64,000 nt of DNA from Sanderia malayensis (taxonomy: Eukaryota > Cnidaria > Scyphozoa > Semaeostomeae > Pelagiidae), in the NCBI GenBank assembly GCA_013076295.1, contig RQOL01000699.1, positions 3,472,001 through 3,536,000 on the forward strand, read 5' to 3'. Below are positions 1 to 12,045 of this stretch, one piece after another. How positions within the stretch are numbered: position 1 is the first letter of the stretch; every line of letters begins with the position of its first letter. A program made the position numbers and the translations under genes. The notes below the pieces were generated by a model. That model had not been told where the DNA came from and ran no database searches. It worked only from the letters and a program-made list of their open reading frames with translations.

Positions 1-24
1 AACTGCTAAATGGTTCCATAAGGG

Positions 25-396
25 CCAAGGTGCATTCCATGTAGCAAATCCCGAAGATCTTCGGCGTGGAGTAATGTTCTTTGGCGTGGCATTGGCGTGA
101 GATCGGTATTTGCTGGCGTGTGGCGTACCAATTTTAATTTAATTTATTACATTATTCTTCTAATTACTTGTGATTGATTGCCATTCTGTTAGCACTTATT
201 GATTTGTTCCATCACCATTTGGTTTGTGCGCGTATTTCTGCATCATTGTTATGCCAATGCATAAATAACTGGTAATTATGGGGGTGGGTTTGGCGCAATG
301 TTTTTGTTTGTTTTTTAATTGCATATAAACCCTGGCATACACCTGGCCTTGCCTTGGCGTACCTTCGGCGTGGAGTTTACATGGAATGCACCCTGG
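25..396. mobile_element. hAT-like MITE, copy A
   Basis: Imperfect terminal inverted repeats of about 19 bases (CCARGGTGCATTCCATGTA) lie at 25-43 and 378-396. The interior has TTGGCGTG-type motifs and a self-complementary CCGAAGATCTTCGG at the left end. The interior and ends resemble copy B at 591-1019. No clean target duplication is visible, so this copy is probably older. It has no coding capacity. Confidence 0.6.
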
Positions 397-590
397 CAGG
401 CAATATCAGTAGTGCAGTACCTAAACAAAGTGAAGAAACAAATTGTTTTCTTACCAAGCCAGTAAAGAGCAATGGTTTTATAATTCTACTAGTTCGATTA
501 TTTGGTATATCTCCGGGAGATCCATTGAATTTTCTTGTAAAGATTCGCTCTATGAGAAAACCTCTAAAGAAAGAATAACATTATAATTAG

Positions 591-1019
591 CCAGGGTGAA
601 TCTGAGTGCCTATTTCCGGAAGATCTTCGGCGCAGAGCACTAGGTAGACATTTTTTTGGCGCAAAGTTTTGGCGCAGAGAATTGCCCCAATCTACTTTGG
701 CGCAGCACTTTGGTGCAGAAGCAAAGATTTGTTGGGTTTATTTCATGATTTTTGATCATCCTGTGTCTTACTGGATACTTTTTACTGAAAAGGCACTCTG
801 ACAAAGTTTTTTACTGACTTGATGTAGCCTAAGCGTGCGTTCAGTGCAGACTTTTCTATCTACTGCAAAGGAGAGCTAACAAGTCCCCTGTAAATTATAT
901 ACTGACGCAGGCTGACACAGGCTGGAGCAGTTTCGGCGCAGGAAAAAGTGAGCTCATGGCGCACAAAATATATCAGGAGAAAAATCTTCGGAGCAGAGTG
1001 AAGGTCAGATTCACCCTGG
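591..1019. mobile_element. hAT-like MITE, copy B, with 8-base target duplication
   Basis: The ends are CCAGGGTGAATCTGA (591-605) and its exact reverse complement (1005-1019). The element is flanked by the direct repeat ATAATTAG at 583-590 and 1020-1027. An 8-base duplication with ends of this type is characteristic of the hAT superfamily. The 429-base element has GGCGCAGAG-type internal motifs and no open frame for a transposase. Confidence 0.8.
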
Positions 1020-1027
1020 ATAATTAG

Positions 1028-1594
1028 TAGTTATTGCACCAGATGGATGGAGACTGAACAAGCCTCCTCACTACATCGAGGCAAGACAGCGAGGAGAGCT
1101 TACACCCAAAGCAATTGGTGAACCGTAGCATCTAACCCTCTATATACTAAGCCAGGGAACCCAGATTGAATTAAAATAATTAATCTTAAAATATCAATAA
1201 CTAAGGTGATGTGATCCAACCAGAAACAACGTGTTGAGACGAACAAAATTCAAAACAAAAATTTCCAATTTACGCATAAGATAACGCAAAAATCATAACA
1301 TATAGAAAAGACATAATACCTTTTCAGCTTATCACCTTGTTTTGCATGTGTAAAATAAAATGTTGACGGCTGCAATTTGCTTTTAAAGTTGCGACATATA
1401 CATTTTCTGCAAAGCAAAGTCGCCATCTTGGCCGAGCCGCTAAAACACTAAGGCGAGGCTGTGCAGTCTCGGATTCAAAGCGCGCAGAAAATGAATCAAA
1501 AACAAGAACATGACGTAAAATTATGTACAGATATTCATAATTTCCAGCCCTCATAACAGAACATACAGAGATAAAAAATATACAATTCCTAAAT
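1028..1594. other. 3' flank of ERCC5, no gene seen
   Basis: AT-rich sequence downstream of the ERCC5 stop codon on the minus strand. It presumably includes the 3' UTR. I see no convincing open frame, RNA gene or canonical AATAAA signal on the minus strand close to the stop. Confidence 0.5.
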
Positions 1595-4500
1595 TCAAGC
1601 ATCGGAATCTGAGCTGCTACCGCTTAAACACGGCTTAGAAGCAGATCCCATGTCCTTATTTGGTAGTTTGCTACTGCGCACACTAAATGACACAACTTGC
1701 TTTCTCCCCCTGATCCGTGATACACCACGTGATTTATTCAACCGCTTTTTAAATTGCTGCACGGTAGGAAATTTTGATTTCTTATTACCACCAGGTATGG
1801 CCAAAGGGTACGTATTAGACTTCGCATTACGTTTCCTGATATTCGCAGAAACTTCTCCTGTTGTCAAATGGCTGGCATTGATGCCACTGTTATGAAAACT
1901 GTTACTGCTTGCAGACGCTGTTGTGGAAGTGTCTCCAGTTACCCCCGAACGCATCAAATTGACGACTCTTTTAAGACGTTTGCTTTCGATCTGCCCAACG
2001 TGTGGTGCCGTGCCTGCATCTAGACCGAAGTACTTCTCGATATTGCTCTGGTCCTTCAAAATGACAAATATGAAATATATAAAACATGGCCTAACAAAAA
2101 CATTGGTAATAATAATAACAAAAAATGCTTAGTGACGTTTTTGAATCAAAACGTAACTGCAAGGCCAGTAAAGCCTTGATAAACCTCATGTAAAAGTCGT
2201 GTGGCGTCGTTCTTAACGTTAAAACAAGGTGGGATCATATTAAGTAACACTCTCCGCGTGTCCTACATAGCAGTGCTAAGAGTGTCCGAGATGGCATGAT
2301 GCTCAAACGAATGAACGTTTTTGTAACTTTGCCAAGCAAGTCAATTCTTATTGATTCCATAATGTCAGTAAAGTAGCAGTAATACATCTTTATACTTGTG
2401 AATGCTATCAGTAGTGAATAATTAATTTGTTACCTTTCTCTGGTTGACATTTTTTATCACTGGCAACAATAGCTCATCTGTTCGAGAGTTACTCCAACCA
2501 AACTTACGTTTCGCAAATCTATGTAATTTGTCAGGGAAAACATTGAACACATTTATATTCACTAATACCAACTGGACCCACATTGATAACAGCTATCATA
2601 ACTGAAGTGGCTATCCAGTATAAATATTCGTACTTTTACTTTACTGAAACAAAGCCTGAAAATGTGAGACACGATGTCGCATAGAATGATAAAAGCAATG
2701 CTGCCTAACAAAAAACTACCCGTGAAACTACCAATGAGATACCGTAATGTTTCGATTAAACGCTCGGGGCGTTTACAAAGGATACTCTCTTATGCACTGG
2801 GCATCGGGTTTGCCCCACTCGAATTGCTCCTCCGAAGTGTCCACAGTTGGATTAATGTACGCCTCCCAAACTTTGTCATTCGGAAAGCCTCTTGGCAACT
2901 CTAAGTTGAGCTTTTGATAAAAAAGAATAAACTGGTGTACTATATAAATCGGACTATCTGGAAACGGGGAATGGGGAATGAAATGGAAGTGAGCGTGAGT
3001 GTCGAGCTTCTGTCCATACTCCATTTCATTCCACTTGCTGACTTCGCGTTCCATGTTTTAAAGGTAGCCACTTTGAATGTGCAAATCATCAGCAGATGAC
3101 AGAAAAAATTTAGTCTGTATGGTGCTAAGGGTCCATCTACACGAGAGCAAAAGAAAGCAGACCCTAATTTGCAAAACTAAGATAAGCACATTAACCTACC
3201 AATTTATTTTTTAGCTTAGTTCCCTGCTGTATGCGAGAAAATGCGTCAATTTGCTTCACGTCTTCAAACCAATTCCTAAAGAAAAGAAGAACAAAATTAG
3301 CAAATAAATTAATATCGCCAAGTTGAATATATCACATTACAGTACTTATGCAGCGAAAACCCAAATACAAGTTGAGAAACGAGAACTGCTCACCTCAGCC
3401 TTATTAAAGGTTGCAGCGAGTCACCACCAAATTCCTGAAGGACTTCCATAGCTGTGATGGCACCAATACCTAATACATGGAACAGAATGACTGGAATGTA
3501 TGGATGAATAGTTACGTGTGTGAAAACTCAAGGCACAACGTCACAGAGCTAGTTAATTAAGGAAGAGAGTGGAGAGAAATGTGTCTAGAGATTTAATACC
3601 TTGAATGCCTTCAGTGTAGTCACTGCCACTCAGGAATGCAATGGCAATCAATTTTTCTCTGTTGAGGTCTGAAATTGAGATGGTGAGTTTGCAAAAGTGA
3701 TGTGTGTAGTTGGTCTCGGTCTCGGGAATGCATTTTGCATATCTAATAGAACTCAAGGCGTGTGGGTAGAAGAGAAGGAGAAGGGAAGCGGAATAAAAAA
3801 GAATGCAAAAAGATACCAGAGGAATGAAGAAGCTTGAATAATTTATAAGGGACATCAGAAAAATATAAATATATATATAATATACTAAAAGCATGAAAGA
3901 AGGATGATAGCAGAACGAAGAAGATTGAATAAATTGAAATGGAATAAAGAACAATGATGAAGAACATCAAAGAAATGAAAGAAGATTGAAAGAACGAAAA
4001 TCAATTAAAAAGAATTAAAAACAAGCACTTACTCAAGAGGTGATATATATTATCCTTTGTATAAAATTCAGCGTATCTTTCCTGATTAAAAATATTCTTG
4101 TATACTCTCCTTGCACCGAAGAGAAATATGTCACTGTCATCACAAACAGATCCGTCAGTCTGATTGGTCAGATCAAGAAGGGCACACTGGGCCTCAGCCT
4201 CCATTGGACTTGTGATATACGGAATGCCAAAAAGTCTGAGAAGCTCCTGAATAAGAAACAAGCAAGAGAATAGAAAAAATAGCTGTGGTAATCAGTAAGC
4301 GACTCGTTTTAATGTCAATATACTAGCTCTATATGCCCATTCCAATAAGCGCTCTGTGGCTATAAATCGTATTAGTAGCTCAGGGCGTTGATCACGCTAC
4401 CTCTATATGCCCATTCCAATAAGCGCTCTGTAGCTAAAAATTTTATTAGTGGCCCAGGACGTTAAGCACGTTACCTCTATACGCTAATTCCAGTAGGCAC

Positions 4501-7500
4501 TCTGTGACCATAAATTTTATTAGCAGGTCAGGGCGTTGATCACGCTACCTCTATACGCCCATTCCGATAGGTGCAATGTGGTAATAAATTTTATTAGTAG
4601 CTCAGGGCGTTAAGCACGTAACCTCTATATGCCCATTCCAATAGGCGCTCTGTGGCTATAAATTTTATTCGCAGCTCAGGGCGTTAAGCACGTTACCTGT
4701 ACATCTCTGTATTCTTCGCTGCCAACACTGGCGGCAGCACGTGTGTGTCTTTCTCTTTCACGTTGCAGCTGATCTTGCTCCTCGTTTATCGAATTTTGCA
4801 TTGCACGCAGCCCATCCTAAATGGCAAAAAACATTAAGCTGAATATTCAAATTGAGAAAAACTATGCAGTCAAGAGATTCGGATCGCGGAGGAGGAAATT
4901 CTAGGGCTTCCAGGTGGCACAAACTAGTGGGTAATATCGGGTCATTTATAATAGATAAATGCTATGATAACCATCAAATGTCTAATAGCACATGAACTGT
5001 TGACTTTATAGTGCTTATGGTAGCACATAAGAGAAAATAATTGCTTTCTTTAATCTGAAAAAACGAAGGTTATTATAACCATCTATGTAGCTATTAATTT
5101 GGGGCACTGTGAGTCTGAATCAAAAAATGTTTAGAGCGCAGATATTTATAGTTGTCTTCCAAAACCTTCGATTTAAGGCTTACATAACACGAAAAAGAGA
5201 ATCTTAATAATGAAGACTATCTCTCACCATTGACATGAAAGGGAGGCCATGACATGAAACAGAGGCCATGGTAGACAGCGGTTACTTCAGACTGCAAATG
5301 CAATCAAATTATGAGGAAATTATTTCACTCCACCTGCCCATGGTTGTCTTGCTTATTCAATTAACATTAACAAGTCGCAAAGTTCGTACAGGAAAGGATA
5401 AATTAGATGAGGAATGATAGGGAAACTTAATTACAAGAAATAATCATCATAAATTATAAATGAAATAGTTAAGCAAATAACAGTGAAAAGTCGACTTAAT
5501 CCAATGGAAATCAGAATGGTCTTTGTTGATTCGTCCTGGTTTTGTTAATTTACTTGATTTGCGTTGGACAAACTTCAGGATGTTAGCAGAATGTTGGGTA
5601 GTAATGCGTTTAAGAAATTCGATATCATCTTGCCCGTATTTGAATGATTTCGCGAAATAGGTTATCCTAAGTCAAGCAAAGTCCACGCTTAGTCCAACAG
5701 GATTGTCCAAGATAATAATCTCCATGTCGACGATTTAAATATCATCATTGCAAAATGCGGGCTGGTCGATCGCTTATAATTGATCTGATTGGATGAAAGG
5801 TCGGATGAATGAAATGTGCCGGCCAATAGAAAACAGGGGAAAGCTGTGTTCTGTAACACCCTGTTGGACATTATTTCATGCAGTGTTCGAATGGAAAATC
5901 GCAACCAGCCAGGGGGGGAACGAAAAGTCAAAGAAAATCAAAGAATAAAAATTCCTATGCAGCAAAGTAGAATCTTGGAATCTTGATGAAACAAAACTGG
6001 AGGGAGATGAAAATAGCATGATTTTATCCAGAAATTATTAAACCAGGAATAAAATATACTATGAACCCCTTCAAGGAACCAGATGTTTAGCTCTTTACAA
6101 ATGGGGGCTCGCTGAAAGAGGGGCTCTTCTGCATTAAAACTTCCTGTTATAGAATTAAAAAGGGTTGACATACTACATGAGACTTACCAGAGATCTGCCC
6201 TGAATTTCATTTTTAAACTGTTGAGTCGTGTCTTCTTCATCGGAAAGTGCATTAGAAACAGCTGTTTCGTTTGTCGAAACAGGTTTGGGATAGGCAGATG
6301 CGTCGCCATTCTCCACGTCAATGCCATCCTTAGGAAAAGTCAGCTCTATGAAGCATAACAGAGAACAACCAATTAGAAAGTTCAAATCTTCGACGAACAC
6401 AAGTAACATGGGTTTTCATAGGAAAATTGTTAAATGGAGGGTTATTGAGAACGACCTCGTATATTGTACACTGGGGTTGTTGCAGGGATCGGATGTTTGA
6501 ATTTTCAGGTGGGGGCTTATTCGAAGGTGGGGGCTTATTCGAAGGTGGGAGCTATTCAAGAACATAGAACAACTCACTTCTGCCAATTATATGAAAAGGG
6601 GGCGAGTTAGAGCTTGGGAAATTCTATGAAAATGATACACTTTAGGAAATAGGGTTGTGCACTGCTTGATTTATATCATGAAAAGGTTGTAATTAATTGA
6701 AATTAAATTATGATAAGGTAAATTACCTTTCCACATCTCAACTTCCTCAATTTCAAACGACTGTCTTTGTCTTTGGTTATCTTTGCTGACGTCAGAGCAC
6801 AATGATGCACTATGCGTGGCGTCTGTATCCTCTACTTCAATCACATCAGCCTCGGGCTCGTGATGGTGTGCATCCATAAGAGGCTGCGGACTCGGGGTAT
6901 TTGCAGCTCTATCTGTCGGCTCTGAAAAATCAACTTCAGAATCAAAATTTGAATTGTTTTGTTCAGAAGCCTTGTCAATAGAAGCGTTGGGATTTACTGC
7001 ATTCTGTTGTTTGTTACCAAATTCTCTTTCATCACTGTCCATGTTCAAATCATCGTCTAACAGATGCTGCTTCGGGGCAATCTCACGTACAGAGCTGTCT
7101 AACTCCTGACAAGTGACTTCCACAGTCAAATCGACATGATTATTGGTTGTATTTGAGTTCTCCTTAACTTCCTCACCACTATCATCTCCAGAAATTTCCA
7201 ATCGATCTCCTCCAAGTTCAACACCTTCTTCTTCAATAGAATCATCAGTTACTACACCCACTTCATTCTTGCTTTTACTATCCACACTAAATGCCCGAAC
7301 AATCTTGTCTTCGTCATCATCAAAATCACTATCTTCAGAAGACTCTGATAAAAAAGCCATTGTTGTCCAATTATCCATAAAGGCCTCTTTGAAGATTGCA
7401 GGCTCCCTTTCCAGTTTCTCAAAATTCTCACTCTTTTTTAATTCTTTGTAGACATCGACTTTATCCAACTCCAGCTCGGTGTTAAAAAGAATATTCTCGC

Positions 7501-9856
7501 CTCCTTTCTTTCCCGATTTCTTCATCAGGATGTAGTGTTTTCGGTCTTCCGACGCGACTCGTCTAGCTTCGACACTCTTCGCATTCTTACGAAGATATTC
7601 TCGCTCGTCGAGCTCGGCGATTTCACTCGACGACCGAGTGTTCATCGTTTTTCGCACGTCGTCGATAGTTTTCGTGATCTTACCTCGACGGAAAAGATTC
7701 TTCAGCTGAAAGTCGGAAAAATCCTCAGCTACCTATATAAACAAATACGAAAAGGAATTTAATTAAATTGAAATTCTCAATTCACCGATCTCCAATAAAA
7801 CGAATATTCCTGCATAGCAGTCTAAACATCTGACCCTTTGAACTGCTTATTAGTAAAACCAATGCTCAATTTAACGAATATTCAATGTCACAAAGTTTTG
7901 ATTCTCCTCAATAGTTTACTTTCAAGGGATAGACATCTAATTGTCAATCCTTAAGATAATATATCTTTAAATCTCGTAATAATAATAATAACAACTAAAT
8001 CAGGATGCTATTGGAACTCAATAGCTTTACAGCAACAACAATGGTCTTATTAGCAATAAGGGTTTCTCTTGTGTCAAAAAACAACAGTAGATGAAGGGTT
8101 ATCAAACCTCGGGCATAGGTTGTGACTTTTTCTTGTTGTATCTTCTTCTGTATGAATCTTTCATCTCAGTCAATAACTCATGTTGGATTTCAGGAGGATA
8201 AGCTTTGAATTCATCTGATTCGAAATCAACTGATGAAATATTTTCAAACATTCTCTGTTGAGACAAATTAAATGTTTGCAAAATAGGTTGATCCCAACCA
8301 AATTAAAACTGGATGAAATAGTCCAAGAAGTTCCTACAGTATCACTGTTTTTAAAGAAAAGAATAGCATTATTGGAGACCCTTGAATAAGGCCCCAGAGA
8401 CTCATTTTGAAATGAATTTTTAGGTGGGGGATTATTCGAGGGAGAGAATTTTTCGAAGTGGGAGCTTTAAGTTTAATGCCAATACTAAGCATCGCAGAAA
8501 GCATATTGCTCCAAAGCTTAATGGAGAATGTACAATATAAATCTTACTTCAACTTGTTCTGACTTCATTCCAGTCATCCAATCTGTATCAGCATCGACAA
8601 CCTCCTCCTCAGAAGAGCTAGCAACAGATCAAATAAAAAATGTTAAATCCATTAAACATTTCAAGCACGACTTTTTTTCATTGTCATCTTGACCAGACTA
8701 GCATTTAATACAAACCTTTCAGCTTCACCTTTAACAGGCATGGGAGGAAGATCAAAAATATCTTCCTCACGATTCTTTGAAATTTTCAATGGCTTTGGTC
8801 TTAAAAACAAACGATTAAATCCAATTATGTATATAAATCATCATATTATATTTGTGAATAATTTGATAATTATGCATTACTATGATAATTATGCATAATT
8901 ATCATTAATGAACATAATCATGCATGTATTATGAAAACTTTACTGTCACTCTGTTGAATTGCATGCTTGATGTATCAAGAAGAATAACACATACCCTCGC
9001 TGGCCGGTCACAGCTTCAAGAGCCTTGCCTTTCAAATAGTTCTGCATCATTTTCTCACTTACTCTGTTCACGTTCCCCTGAGCCATCATTCTTCTTTCCT
9101 TTCTGATTGCCTAAAAGAACCAACCTCCATCCATTGATGATGAAAAGTAAATCTGCACTACATGCCCCTTCTAAGCGCATATTCAAAGAATTCTCTGAAA
9201 ACAATACTCATATATTTGTTCAGAAAATTCAGAGAAATTTATGAACATAGAATCAAACCTTGCTACCGCAAACCCGGCTATCAAGTCACTACTTCAAACA
9301 GAATTCTAATTTTTTTTTCTTTTTCTCTTTTTCCCATTGTACTTGGTATAGAAGTAAACTCATTCTCTCAACCTAAGTTATCAACTTATTTGCCATGCCA
9401 GATCATACCACCAGCATTTCACATTTGTAAGATATATGATCCTTAGCAGTGTTTACTTACCAGGGTCCTTTTCTTTAATTCGGGCACAGCTCCATCAAAG
9501 ACGAAAACAGGCCTTACGTTATAGAAGAGCAATTTGCAGATGCGGTGAAATATCAGGATTAAATGAGCATTATAAACCGGATTGCCAAACTTATCTCTCA
9601 TTCCCTTTGCGGCTTTATTCAACCAAATACTCACATCTTTGAAAAAGTATCAAGGAAAATATAATTCGTCAAAGTAGGCGTTTCTAAGGATGGCCTGAGC
9701 ATGACTGACAGGAAAATACAATAATAACACTGTCAAAAACACTTGTATTTTAACACTAAAAAGGATACCGACTGCAAGGATCTTTCCATCCAGTGATTCA
9801 AGAGTAATCGGTCTACCAGCTGAATGCAAGAGCTGCCACAACCCATGTACTCCCAT
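1595..9856 (-). CDS. ERCC5: DNA excision repair endonuclease XPG (complete, 16 exons)
   Basis: Structure-specific FEN1/XPG nuclease that makes the 3' incision in nucleotide excision repair with TFIIH. Exons: 9856-9769, 9636-9461, 9110-8995, 8799-8716, 8617-8548, 8254-8108, 7732-6727, 6345-6188, 4816-4697, 4246-4033, 3668-3600, 3469-3394, 3275-3200, 2910-2786, 2518-2434, 2053-1595. Phases close throughout, giving 1022 residues (human about 1186). The N domain starts [10 protein letters not shown], with D30 and D77 at the human positions. A long acidic spacer follows, mainly in the 1-kb seventh exon. The I domain has EAEAQC (E671, E673), DDSD (D692, D694) and GSDYTEG (D743). A canonical PCNA-binding PIP box, QSNIEKYF, lies at 872-879. 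The start is fixed because Met1 must be exposed next to the active site in this family. The intron at 4817-6187 shows nothing else. Confidence 0.96.
4327..4696. repeat. 74-base tandem repeat, 5 copies, abutting an ERCC5 splice donor
   Basis: Five head-to-tail units of exactly 74 bases begin with CTCTATAYGCC at 4327, 4401, 4475, 4549 and 4623. The array ends at the exon border at 4697. On the minus strand each unit carries a copy of the donor region (GTAACGTGC or GTAGCGTGA), so the true donor at 4696 is followed by four near-copies. Confidence 0.9.
6500..6560. repeat. CTTATTCGAAGG dispersed repeat fragment
   Basis: GTGGGGGCTTATTCGAAG occurs twice here, followed by a diverged third copy. It lies in an ERCC5 intron. 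It belongs to the family whose best copy is at 35255-35524, and a diverged piece is at about 8375-8470. Confidence 0.6.
8375..8470. repeat. Diverged fragment of the CTTATTCGAGG repeat family
   Basis: TTGAATAAGGCCCC on one side and GGGGGATTATTCGAGGG on the other form weak inverted ends. It lies in an ERCC5 intron and is related to the copy at 35255-35524. Confidence 0.45.
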
Positions 9857-10097
9857 CTTTCAGCTTCAAGGATTTCTTGCCTTGGCTTGCTTTAGGCCCA
9901 AGCTCTAGGTACCTACTTGAACTCCGTGCAACAAAGAAAAATGCCCATCCTCCAGATATTAATTCAAAATCTTCATTAGAGCTGCACAAGGCTATAAATA
10001 ACGTGCAGAAAATAACGGATACAGCACAAAAATATTTGCAACTGAATAAACAAGTGCTGATGCAGATAAATTTTCATATAGACAAAACATCAGGCCA
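9857..10097. promoter_or_regulatory. Short upstream region of ERCC5
   Basis: Only about 240 bases separate the ERCC5 start codon from the telomere-motif satellite. The 5' UTR and core promoter must lie here or within the satellite. I see no TATA box at a convincing distance. This is placed by position only. Confidence 0.3.
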
Positions 10098-11349
10098 CAA
10101 GGTACAGCATTACGTCATATATGCTCCTGCGCAGTACCAATAAACACGCAACTGCGCATACTGGCCACCTTTCTCCTCCGCATAACCTAACCCTAACCCT
10201 AAGCCTAAGCCTAACCCTAACCCTGAGGCCAATGCCTCAGCCATTGGGTACAGCATTACGTCATATATACTCCTGCGCAGTACCAATAAATACGCAATTG
10301 CGCATACTGACCACCTTTCTCCTCCGTATAACCCAAACCTAACCCTAAGCTTAACCCTCACCCTAACCCTAAGGCCAATGCCTTAACCATCAAGCATAGC
10401 AATACGTCACATACGCTCCTGCGCAGTACCAATATAGACGCAACTGCGCATACTGACCACCTTTCTCCTCCGTATAACCCAAACCTAACCCTAAGCTTAA
10501 CCCTCACCCTAACCCTAAGGCCAATGCCTTAACCATCAAGCATAGCAATACGTCACATACGCTCCTGCGCAGTACCAATATAGACGCAACTGCGCATACT
10601 GACCACCTTTCTCCTCCGTATAACCCAAACCTAACCCTAAGCTTAACCCTCACCCTAACCCTAAGGCCAATGCCTTAACCATCAAGCATAGCAATACGTC
10701 ACATACGCTCCTGCGCAGTACCAATACAGAGGCAACTGCGCATACTGACCACCTTTCTCCTCCGTATAACCCAAACCTAACCCTAAGCTTAACCCTCACC
10801 CTAACCCTAAGGCCAATGCCTTAACCATCAAGCATAGCAATACGTCACATACGCTCCTGCGCAGTACCAATACAGACGCAACTGCGCATACTGACCACCT
10901 TTCTCCTCCGTATAACCCAAACCTAACCCTAAGCTTAACCCTCACCCTAACCCTAAGGCCAATGCCTTAACCATCAAGCATAGCAATACGTCACATACGC
11001 TCCTGCGCAGTACCAATACAGACGCAACTGCGCATACTGACCACCTTTCTCCTCCGTATAACCCAAACCTAACCCTAAGCTTAACCCTCACCCTAACCCT
11101 AAGGCCAATGCCTCAGCCATCAAGCATAGCAATACGTCATATATGCTCCTGCGCAGTACCAATAAACACGCAACTGCGCATACTGACCACCTTTCTCCTC
11201 CGTATAACCCAAACCTAACCCTAAGCTTAACTCTCACCCTTACCCTCAGGCCAATGCCTCAGCCATCAAGCATAGCAATACGTCATATATGCTCCTGCGC
11301 AGTACCAATAGACACGCAACTGCGCATACTGACCATCTTTCCCCCCCGG
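10098..11349. repeat. 146-base satellite with telomere-like (CCCTAA) motifs
   Basis: About 8.5 tandem units. The landmark CAAGCATAGC recurs at 10391, 10537, 10683, 10829, 10975, 11121 and 11267, always 146 bases apart. Each unit contains several CCCTAA/CCTAA-type motifs, an ACGTCA box, and a perfect 8-base hairpin TGCGCAGT...ACTGCGCA with a 15-base loop. The first unit has the purest CCCTAA run (about 10183-10224). Short open frames within it come only from the repeat. Confidence 0.95.
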
Positions 11350-11384
11350 CATAACGTAACCATTTTGTTTCGTAGGTTTTGCTT

Positions 11385-11502
11385 AGACTTACTACATTGC
11401 GTCCCTGTGCCTGGCTCGTAACTTGCTCAACACAAGCAGAAAGTCGTCCTTTCTCGCTCAAACTAATATTAGTGAGGCACAGGGACGCAGTGTAGTGAGT
11501 CT
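11385..11502. repeat. Inverted repeat of 28 bases flanking the satellite
   Basis: Left arm 11385-11412 and right arm 11475-11502 are reverse complements with two mismatches; the shared core is TGCGTCCCTGTGCCT. The 62-base loop has no coding potential. It could be a small fold-back element or the end of a decayed transposon next to the satellite. Confidence 0.75.
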
Positions 11503-11676
11503 AGGCATGACTTTGAAAATGCCCAGATGCTTTGGTCTATGAATGGAGGTCCTTGTGATTATATCTTAATGTTACCAAGAAAAACATTGCAAATAAAATC
11601 AAGATTTGAACTCAAGTAATATTTAATAAACGGAATATTGCAGTAAGGATATTGCAGTATCCAAGCAACCATTATA

Positions 11677-11824
11677 CAATAAAAGCTCCCATATAAGAAC
11701 CAGGAAACTTTCTATTGTTTTAGCATGAATCCTATTGCTTATATTCCCATTGTTTCTTCCATTGTTCTGAGAATAATAATCAACCTGGAGGTTCTTAATC
11801 CGCTGGTTCTTATATATGGGTATT
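11677..11824. mobile_element. Tc1/mariner-like MITE, family CAGTAAACACCCGC
   Basis: The inverted ends CCCATATAAGAACCAG and CTGGTTCTTATATATGGG are internal parts of the family terminal repeat, best preserved at 16581-16706. The interior has ATTGTTYTGA motifs shared with the other copies. The left edge is preceded by TA. The right edge runs into a satellite fragment. Confidence 0.65.
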
Positions 11825-11875
11825 GCGTCATACATGCTCCTGCGCAGTACCAATAAATAAGCGACTGCCCATACA
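11820..11875. repeat. Isolated fragment of the 146-base satellite
   Basis: The sequence GCTCCTGCGCAGTACCAATA and its flanks match the satellite unit at 10098-11349, about 0.5 kb beyond the end of the array. It joins directly to the MITE at 11677-11824, which suggests a rearrangement or an insertion at the edge of a once larger array. Confidence 0.7.
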
Positions 11876-11880
11876 TAGCA

Positions 11881-12045
11881 TACCTGAACATTTAAGGCGG
11901 GTGTCTTAAGATAACTTGACAGGTACGACCCACGGTCAGTTGGCTTAACACAATCAACGCATCCCATAATACAGACACCAGAACTCGTACCATCGTTATA
12001 ACAGTCGCTCGCCTCGATCTGCAAAGAGATTATTGGTTTTATCAC
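11881..12045 (-). pseudogene. Possible PIF/Harbinger transposase relic
   Basis: A minus-strand open stretch reads GVCIMGCVDCVKP and then, some 20 residues on, PALNVQVC. PIF/Harbinger transposases have a similar G-x-x-D-x-x-H core followed by a SxNVQ segment. The match is short, the expected His is missing and no further domain is visible. It could equally be chance. It is listed because nothing else explains the open stretch. Confidence 0.2.

Noticed and set aside
10098..11349. CRISPR-like array
   Set aside because: Regular spacing, but the whole 146-base unit repeats without unique spacers and the DNA is eukaryotic. It is a satellite.
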